Shown: positions 8,399 through 12,977 of the stretch, piece after piece
Layout of the letters: every line of letters begins with the position of its first letter
Numbering within the stretch: the first letter of the stretch is position 1
NCBI GenBank assembly: GCA_026770595.1
Contig: MU633739.1
Coordinates: 13,141-26,117 of the forward strand
From: Ochromonadaceae sp. CCMP2298
Lineage: Eukaryota; Sar; Synurophyceae; Ochromonadales; Ochromonadaceae
Reading direction: 5' to 3'
Length of the DNA stretch: 12,977 nucleotides
The notes under the pieces: model-generated
What the model saw: the letters and a program-made list of their open reading frames with translations, nothing else
The model's database searches: none
Told to the model about the DNA's origin: nothing
Made by a program: the position numbers and the translations under genes

Positions 8399-8735
8399 CA
8401 TTAGTATATAGATACATATAGATACATGTAGATACGTATAGATAAATATATATACATGATTGATGCATATAGATCCATATAGATACATTATAGATACATA
8501 TGGATTCATATAGATACATTATAGATAAATACAGATACGTTATAGATACATACAGATACATGTATATACATATAGATACATTATAGATATATACAGATAC
8601 ATTATAGATGCATATAGAAATATTATAAATACAAAATGATATATATAGATACATTATATGTACACAAAGATACATATAGATACATAATAGGTACATTATA
8701 GATACATATAGATACATATAGGTACATATGTATAC
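8399..8735. repeat. AT-rich satellite, units like TAGATACATA
   Basis: About 340 bp of degenerate 10- to 11-bp units of the type TAGATACATA, with variants TAGATACATT and TAGATAAATA. It lies directly upstream of the acceptor of the SPT5 exon that starts at 8368, so it fills the intron before that exon. The minus-strand ORF at 8313-8777 is a repetitive Tyr/Ile/Cys translation of it and not a gene. Confidence 0.9.
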
Positions 8736-8750
8736 ATCAACTCGGTTTCT

Positions 8751-9100
8751 TATCGAGAGAGCGTGCCGAAAAAGCACGGGTTTTTTTCTCTTTTGCCAGA
8801 ATTTAAACCTCTCTCACACTCTGCACAGGGTATGTGAGTGTGGGGTGGTGGTATGTGGGGTGAGGTGGGGGTAGGAAAGGTGAGGTGAATCCAATGTGGG
8901 GGTAAGGTGCAAATACGGCCGCTTAAACTCGCCATATCCATTTCTGCTCGTTTCAAATTTCCATATACACTTGTCGCAAAAAACCGTCCCAAAAAAACAC
9001 AAGCTCTTCCACTAGGTATGACGTTCGCCATATCCATGAGAACATAAAGGCTAATCCGTTGCTGATCAAGGGGGACACGGGTATGATCTGGAAGCTTCAC
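8751..9100 (-). other. Weak minus-strand coding signal with one CxxC
   Basis: One minus frame (9002-8814) reads CFFGTVFCDKCIWKF, then RNGYGEFKRPYLHLTPTLDS, before dissolving into His/Pro/Thr-rich low-complexity sequence. Another (9100-8750) overlaps it. On the minus strand the C-rich stretch 8900-8830 ends in an acceptor-like CCCTGTGCAG near 8825, which fits intron sequence of the SPT5 transcript. Earlier SPT5 exons would be expected here, but no residues clearly match the family. Unassigned. Confidence 0.25.
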
Positions 9101-9918
9101 AAGTCAATCATGACCTTTTCGTTCAATGGTGGAAGACGAACCCGGCGGCGGCCGCTTTTGCGGCGGAGATCCCTTCTTCGACTTTGGCTACATATCCCGG
9201 GCTCACAGGACAGCAGGCCGCAGAGCAAGAGAAACCGCGCCTCAAGAAGCGAGAAGTCCCTCATCCTTTTCCCTTGCACGTAGTTGCCAACTTTTGTGCC
9301 ATATTCGCGGGTATCATCGACGAACGTATCGAGGAATGTGTCAATTATAAGGATAACCCGAAGAGACTTCTAACTATCTACGCGGACCAGAAGCTGTGCC
9401 AGATCGTGCAGTCTGTACAGTCCTACAAGATCACCAGAGACCATGGCAACAAGATGTACGAAGTCCAGCACGAAGCAGCCAAGCCTGATATAGGCGTACG
9501 CCTTGTAAACTGCGCCGAGAATACGTGCTCGTGCCTGAGGATGCAGCTGGAGGGTCTTCCATGTGTGCATCTTGTTTGCGTATACAAGCAGACCTGCTCC
9601 AAAGCCAAGCAGACCATGGTGCATCTGCTGGAAACGCTGGGAGCCAAGATCCCTGAGTTCTACTGGATTAAGAACTATATCGAAGGCTACGTGCAGCCTG
9701 TGCACTTACCTGCGCTGGACTACCTAGTGGCGGACGACACGATCCCACCTGCCAAAAACAGGGAAGATCGGAGCCTCAAGCGGAAGAAGGCCTGCACGGA
9801 GAGAGCTGGGTCTGCGAGACCGAAAAGGGCCCTGAGGCAGTCTCAGAAGCTAATTGAGCAATTTAGTCGGCTGATGCTCGGTAGCCTGAGAGGACAACCA
9901 GAAGCTCTAACTCTGTAG
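9051..9918 (+). pseudogene. Mutator-like (MULE) transposase, C-terminal part with SWIM finger
   Basis: MULE transposases cut and paste their own element. The frame is open from 9051, after TAA at 9048-9050, to TAG at 9916-9918; the first ATG is at 9184, but the sequence before it (DLEASQVNHDLFVQWWKTNP) is also protein-like. Counting from that ATG, residues 27-60 resemble the segment that follows the catalytic core in these enzymes. Residues 110-132 form a complete SWIM zinc finger with C115-S-C117, nine residues, then C127-V-H129. FYWIKNYIEGYVQPVHLPAL (residues 160-179) is the usual Tyr/Pro-rich end, followed by a Lys/Arg-rich tail (LKRKK, PKRALRQ) that may be a nuclear signal. The DDE catalytic part is absent upstream, and no terminal inverted repeats were found. 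It is a 3' fragment or the last exon of an element whose other parts are lost or outside. Confidence 0.75.
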
Positions 9919-10160
9919 CAGATGGAAAGATCCGCAGATCTAACTCTATACCCTAAATTCCGACTCTCCACCCCTCCCACACACACCTACAACCCCCTCC
10001 TACACCTCCTATACAACCCTCTACAACACCCCTATCACATATACCTCTACCCTCTACAACCCCCCAAAACCCCTCCAATACACACCTTTTTATAGTAGCT
10101 CGCTCTTTATTCCTTCTTAGCTACTTTCTGTTTAGCTTGTACGCTCATTCTTTCTTAAAT
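9919..10160 (+). other. C-rich tract after the MULE fragment
   Basis: From about 9945 to 10080 the plus strand is almost free of G and made of CTCC, CACACC, CTACAACCCC and similar units, ending in TTTTTATAG at about 10089-10097. This looks like the sense-strand C-rich introns elsewhere in the window, so it may be an intron or 3' flank of a plus-strand transcript. A T-rich stretch follows to 10160. No ORF is supported. Confidence 0.5.
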
Positions 10161-10316
10161 TAACTTAACACAAGCTCTAATCTAGAAGGAAGAGGTTTAA
10201 GTTGATAGAGAAGAGAGAGAGAAATGAATATGATTCGTACAGATATGCACATATACGAAGTCCCGAAATAAGCAAAAAAAATCGGCAGAACTCCCCCCAT
10301 TCCGCTCACCTGGGTT

Positions 10317-10439
10317 AAAACATAGAGACATCGCCTACGCTGTGCCAGGCATCGCGTGAAAACATAGAGACATCGCCTACGCTGTGCCAGGCATCGCGTG
10401 AAAACATAGAGACATCGCCTACGCTGTGCCAGGCATCGC
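10317..10439. repeat. Three tandem copies of a 42-bp unit
   Basis: The unit starts AAAACATAGAGACATCGCCT and is repeated at 10317-10358, 10359-10400 and 10401-10439 (last copy truncated by three bases), with no mismatch over the shared length. Because 42 is a multiple of three, the minus strand stays open and gives a 14-residue repeat containing CLAQRRRCLYVF. Perfect identity implies recent duplication. I see no start, domain or coding signal that would make it a gene. Confidence 0.9.
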
Positions 10440-11080
10440 AGCGGATCCCGCGAGGGCACTATTTAGTCTCAAAGTGGTGGTGGAAGACGAGAGAGAAGTT
10501 AAAGGATGAACGGCAGCAAAAAGGTAAGCAGTTGTAAATCTCACCTGCAGATCGTGGGTGCGATGCGGGCCAACCGCAGCACCCCAGCCCTCTGAAGAGG
10601 GTTCCTAACCTCCACAGTTTATCCCAGGAAAAGGAAAACTTTCGACCTGATCTTCAGACCGCGGGACCTCAGGTCGACGTCGGATCTGTGGACTCTTGGC
10701 GACGTTCTGGCTCCGGGTGGCTGCTTTCCGATGGGCGAGCCAAGGCCGCCACGTCCTCCAGCATCCTCCCCAAAGTCCCCGGCCATATCGACGACAAAAC
10801 TGCGGCAGAAAAATTTGCGGGAAGCGCCGAGCTGAGCCTCGCCGAGAAGCCGAGCGCTGAATCCTGGCATGTTGGAGATTGTTGGGACTGGCGATCAAAT
10901 CCGAATATGACCAAGCAATCTTCAACTTCACCGGAGCGAAAGCAGCTGTATCTTAGCAAGAGGCGCACCTTCAGGCTGCTAGACTGGGGACGCATTTTAA
11001 TGTATTGGGGCAGCGACTCGCCCCAGACACAACACACCCACATCAAAGCGTCATCCACAACACAGTGCCAACCTATTTCT
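10440..11080. other. Region open on both strands, no gene assigned
   Basis: Between 10605 and 11060 long ORFs run on both strands: plus 10688-11239 (contains KTAAEKFAGSAELSLAEKPS), minus 11058-10669 (contains SLKVRLLLRYSCFRSGEVED) and minus 10931-10605. None matches a domain I know, and composition does not settle the strand. A tiny split reading frame at 10506-10523 and from 10551, with a 27-nt GTAAGC...CTGCAG gap, is described as a finding. No tRNA-like structure was seen. Confidence 0.4.
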
Positions 11081-11162
11081 AACTTTTACTTTCCCACACT
11101 CCTACAATTCCTCTTCTTTCCTTCCACTTTCCTTCCTCCTCCGTCTTCATTCCTCACGACCA
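11080..11162 (+). promoter_or_regulatory. Pyrimidine-rich promoter/leader tract
   Basis: A stretch dominated by C and T (CTCTTCTTTCCTTCCACTTT and similar) lies 20 to 100 bases before the ATG at 11183 of the small acidic gene. CT-rich blocks just before the start codon are typical of core promoters and leaders in fungi and several protists. The assignment is by position and composition only; no TATA box is evident. Confidence 0.4.
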
Positions 11163-11182
11163 GCAACGCACCGACAAACGAT

Positions 11183-11553
11183 ATGGACGACGACGACACA
11201 TTGTCACAAACCGTAGAGCTGGAACATCAAAATAGGTAGGTACTCTCGGGTTCAAATTTGTTTTTACATGCCCTAATATTTATCCCTCCCTTCCCACCTT
11301 CTTCTATCTCCCTCCCTTCCACCCCTCGCTCCCCCCCTACGAAATTCCATCCAGACAGGCTTTTTTCGCCACCCAGGGGCAGCACACTGCCCTAGGGCGG
11401 AACGCAGATCTCGCACCGTCTCACAGCGACTCTGAGCCGGAAATGGACGAGGATGGTGGCAGGCCTCCGTCGGCTGTTGGTCGCAGGCCCCCGTCGGCTG
11501 CTGGCAGGGAGTCGACTGGTCATGATGATGATTCATCCTCCGATGGTGGGTAG
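11183..11553 (+). CDS. Small acidic, disordered two-exon protein
   Basis: Exon 1 (11183-11235) starts with ATG after a CT-rich leader and encodes MDDDDTLSQTVELEHQN. A 119-nt intron (11236-11354) has a GTAGGT donor, a CCCTAAT branch-like site, a long pyrimidine tract and a CCATCCAG acceptor. Exon 2 (11355-11553) continues in phase through QAFFATQGQHTALGRN, DSEPEMDEDGG, two RPPSA repeats and GHDDDSSSDGG to TAG. The product would be about 83 residues, highly acidic and probably unstructured. A donor-like G|GTGGGT just before the stop could instead lead to a later exon, such as the methyltransferase exon at 11928, in which case the Harbinger remnant would sit in an intron. No known family is recognised; acidic tails of this kind occur in many nuclear proteins. 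Confidence 0.5.
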
Positions 11554-11856
11554 AAAAATGTTGAATGAGGAGGTTGAAACGCGCCGCATGTTCATCAGGT
11601 TCTGCAGGGCCTCCTCCGACACGCGTTGGACTGTGTTGTCGATGAAGACGAACACAAACATGCCCCCCTCTGGACATCTCCTCCATCTTGTCTCCGATGA
11701 CATCGGTGAATTGCTCCAAATACGGCTTCCAGAAGTCCCACCAGTTAGAAACCATGCAGTAGAAGCGTGTTCGGACATACTTTATGAACCAGTTGAAAGC
11801 ACGATTGATTGGAGCTCCAGTCCCGACCGTAGAAGGGAACCAGGTCGATGAAACGG
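11533..11856 (-). pseudogene. PIF/Harbinger-like transposase remnant
   Basis: On the minus strand the first frame reads INRAFNWFIKYVRTRFY, then WDFWKPYLEQFTDVIGDK. After a run of six G (11663-11668) the frame changes and continues FVFVFIDNTVQRVSEEA, then LMNMRRVSTSSFN. In PIF/Harbinger transposases a helical segment is followed by the strand GFIDGT(V/F), whose Asp is the first catalytic residue, then R-x-x-(R/S)-P-S and a YNGH-(K/R)-R-x-H segment. The order and spacing fit, but the Gly after Asp is replaced by Asn and the later HALK segment is degraded. The rest of the DDE domain is missing; the frame stops at 11533. It faces the small acidic gene tail to tail. Clearly inactive as it stands. 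Confidence 0.55.
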
Positions 11857-11906
11857 ACACGGCTATTTAGCCTGTGTAAGCCTAACAACAAGCCTAACTG
11901 CATTAG

Positions 11907-12396
11907 CGTTACCCGACTTCGGCGCAGGAGTTCGATTTATTCGACGCGGGTTGTGGAAACTGCATTTTCACTGTATTGTTGCGAATGCTCTATCCGCAGG
12001 CCCAGGTGTATGTATTAGACTTGCCACAAGTCGTCAATACTCTCCAGATCATCCAGGCGAACTGCAATTATGCTCCATTGCAGAGCTTGGACATCAAGAG
12101 CTTCGACATCTGTACTGAAGCGTGCAAGGACTACATCAGCCACGTCCGACCAACTCACGCGACGTGTTTGATTGGATTACGTGATAAGGAGCGCGCATTC
12201 TTGCGATCTGTTCAGCGGGCGGGTAGCTTTGTCAAGATCGCTCTCCTGAAGAGGAGAAAGGGAAAGGCAAAACTCCCGCACTTTGTTTTCCAGAAAATAT
12301 CCCGGCTAAGCGTAAGATCAAGTTACTGTAGCATATGCATATACTTGTTACTGTAGCATATCTTCTCTACACTGACAGAACGCTGGGGTGCGCTGA
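11907..12396 (+). CDS. SAM-dependent methyltransferase-like gene, 3' exons
   Basis: The frame is open from 11907; a likely acceptor CGGCGCAG puts the exon start at 11928 (GAG). It begins EFDLFDAGCGNCIFTVLL, whose D-A-G-C-G-N fits motif I of the class I methyltransferase Rossmann fold, and YVLDLPQVV supplies the acidic end of the second strand. DIKSFDICTEACKDYI and SFVKIALLKRR could be later strands. The DLPxV wording recalls plant-type O-methyltransferases, but the rest does not clearly match, so the substrate is unknown. A donor at 12312 (AGC|GTAAGA) and acceptor at 12378 (CACTGACAG) give a 67-nt intron; the last exon adds NAGVR before TGA at 12394-12396. Upstream exons are not identified. 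Confidence 0.55.
12322..12361 (+). repeat. 15-bp direct repeat inside a 67-nt intron
   Basis: GTTACTGTAGCATAT occurs exactly at 12322-12336 and 12347-12361. Both copies lie in the short intron of the methyltransferase-like gene, between the GTAAGA donor and the CTGACAG acceptor, so the intron is largely a tandem duplication. The intron might have been lengthened by this event. Confidence 0.7.
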
Positions 12397-12700
12397 ATGC
12401 GCTTAAGCAGCAGCACCACTGCGGTGCCGAGCGAGCAATCAGCATTAGCGCGGCGCAGTGATCGGCGCACAAAAAACATGGAAGGATCAATCGACTGTTT
12501 TGCCAATCTGTGCCTGGACTTGCGCTGCTTACTCTTGAGAGCGGCCAACTTTTGCTTGGTTGTGCGGCGGAGACTGGGGTTGCTGAGAGCACCTTGGAGG
12601 AAGGGTGCCATGACTTCAAACGAACCCGCTTTGGCGGAAGGTTCAGACATATCTTGTCTACCCACTCAACAAACTTTGGTACCCGTAGAAGAACTGTAGG
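12397..12700 (-). CDS. Hypothetical basic ORF, strand uncertain
   Basis: A minus-strand ORF starting at ATG 12650 reads MSEPSAKAGSFEVMAPFLQG, then a Lys/Arg-rich helix (TTKQKLAALKSKQRKSRHRL), and ends near 12348, overlapping the last exon of the methyltransferase-like gene antisense. Its basic middle part could bind nucleic acid. Over the same bases a plus-strand ORF (12397-12699, containing CFANLCLDLRCLLL) is also open, but it is Cys/Leu rich and less convincing. No family is recognised on either strand. Confidence 0.3.
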
Positions 12701-12840
12701 AATCAACTAATTTGTCCAGTACGTACCCAACGAGTGACTCCAGAAGACGGTGGAGAATCGAGATTTACCACGCTGCTTGGATTCAATGCGAGGGGAAAGA
12801 CGCTTCTAGTCATGCTCATCACACCCGTAAACTATCCTGT
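12701..12840. other. Spacer without a supported gene
   Basis: Only a 62-codon plus-strand ORF (12712-12900) occurs, and its end runs into the palindrome cluster. It has no recognisable domain and is probably chance. A single GTACGTAC palindrome lies near 12719. Confidence 0.45.
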
Positions 12841-12849
12841 GAGAAAACG

Positions 12850-12955
12850 GTGAGAAAATATCTCACTATGAGAAATTTTCTCACTTTTTTCTCACCCTGA
12901 AAAAAAAATGTGAGAAAATTTCTCACCAAAATTCTCATAATGAGAAATTTTCTTA
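12850..12955. repeat. Cluster of TGAGAAA/TTTCTCA palindromes
   Basis: Perfect or near-perfect inverted repeats built from one 7-8 bp word in alternating orientation: GTGAGAAAATATCTCAC (12850-12866), TGAGAAATTTTCTCA (12869-12883), GTGAGAAAATTTCTCAC (12910-12926, 8-bp arms), TTCTCATAATGAGAA (12932-12946) and TGAGAAATTTTCTTA (12941-12955). The segment is A/T rich, unlike its surroundings. It may be the end of a miniature transposon, a binding site array for the next gene, or a matrix-attachment-like sequence. Confidence 0.8.
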
Positions 12956-12977
12956 CCCTGCTGAGCATTCCAATACC

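Noticed and set aside
8313-8777. 154-codon minus-strand ORF rich in Tyr, Ile, Cys
   Set aside because: It is the translation of the TAGATACATA satellite; only its last part overlaps a real SPT5 exon.
10317-10439. CRISPR-like array
   Set aside because: The 42-bp units are directly abutting with no spacers, and the setting is a eukaryotic genome; this is a minisatellite.
10560-10620. Possible tRNA with a GGTTC-like B box
   Set aside because: The sequence reads GGGTTCCTAACC, with no proper A box, acceptor stem or anticodon arm.
1-12977. Defence island, toxin-antitoxin or viral gene cluster
   Set aside because: No gene with such a signature was found; identified genes are eukaryotic housekeeping genes and transposase remnants.

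Overview
This window is nuclear DNA from an intron-rich eukaryote, most likely a single-celled one. Its genes are broken by GT-AG introns of roughly 40 to 340 nt. Intron 1 of the first gene carries an interstitial run of CCCTAA, so the telomere repeat is probably of the TTAGGG type. No rRNA, tRNA or organelle gene was seen, and I cannot place the organism more closely. Many introns have C-rich or pyrimidine-rich tracts on the sense strand ending in CCCCTAG- or TGCAG-type acceptors.

Layout, left to right. (1) 14-849 (+) is the 3' part of a cysteine dioxygenase gene: four exons with all visible iron ligands and the Cys/Tyr crosslink pair intact. (2) 850-1530 is non-coding, with a cluster of GTACGTACTA boxes just after the stop codon and CAG-rich simple sequence. 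(3) 1533-2700 holds broken minus-strand coding fragments; one looks like the first catalytic block of a DDE (Mutator-like) transposase. (4) 2760-3700 is poorly coding, with one short Ser-rich plus-strand ORF. (5) 3712-4049 has two well-spliced minus-strand exons of unknown product. (6) About 4056-5970 (-) is a USP48-like ubiquitin-specific protease with Cys and His boxes, a zinc ribbon and a DUSP-like tail, possibly extended upstream to 6504. (7) 6546-8368 (-) is the KOW-domain half of transcription elongation factor SPT5, running into unrecognised coding sequence where a C-terminal repeat region would be expected. (8) 8399-8735 is an AT-rich ~10-bp satellite inside the SPT5 gene. (9) 9051-9918 (+) is the C-terminal, SWIM-finger part of a Mutator-like transposase. 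(10) 9919-11160 is mainly non-coding: a C-rich tract, three 42-bp tandem repeats and a stretch open on both strands. (11) 11183-11553 (+) is a small acidic two-exon gene. (12) 11533-11856 (-) is a PIF/Harbinger-like transposase remnant. (13) 11907-12396 (+) is the 3' part of a gene with a class I SAM-methyltransferase core. (14) 12397-12977 has an ORF pair of uncertain strand and a cluster of TGAGAAA/TTTCTCA palindromes.

The host genes (sulfur amino acid breakdown, deubiquitination, transcription elongation) have no evident joint function. The window reads as ordinary host genes scattered among decayed DNA transposons of at least two superfamilies. Several frame breaks coincide with G/C runs of 6 to 8 bases, so sequence errors in homopolymers must be weighed against real decay. 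I did not find a convincing new multi-gene system; the strongest leads are listed as findings.
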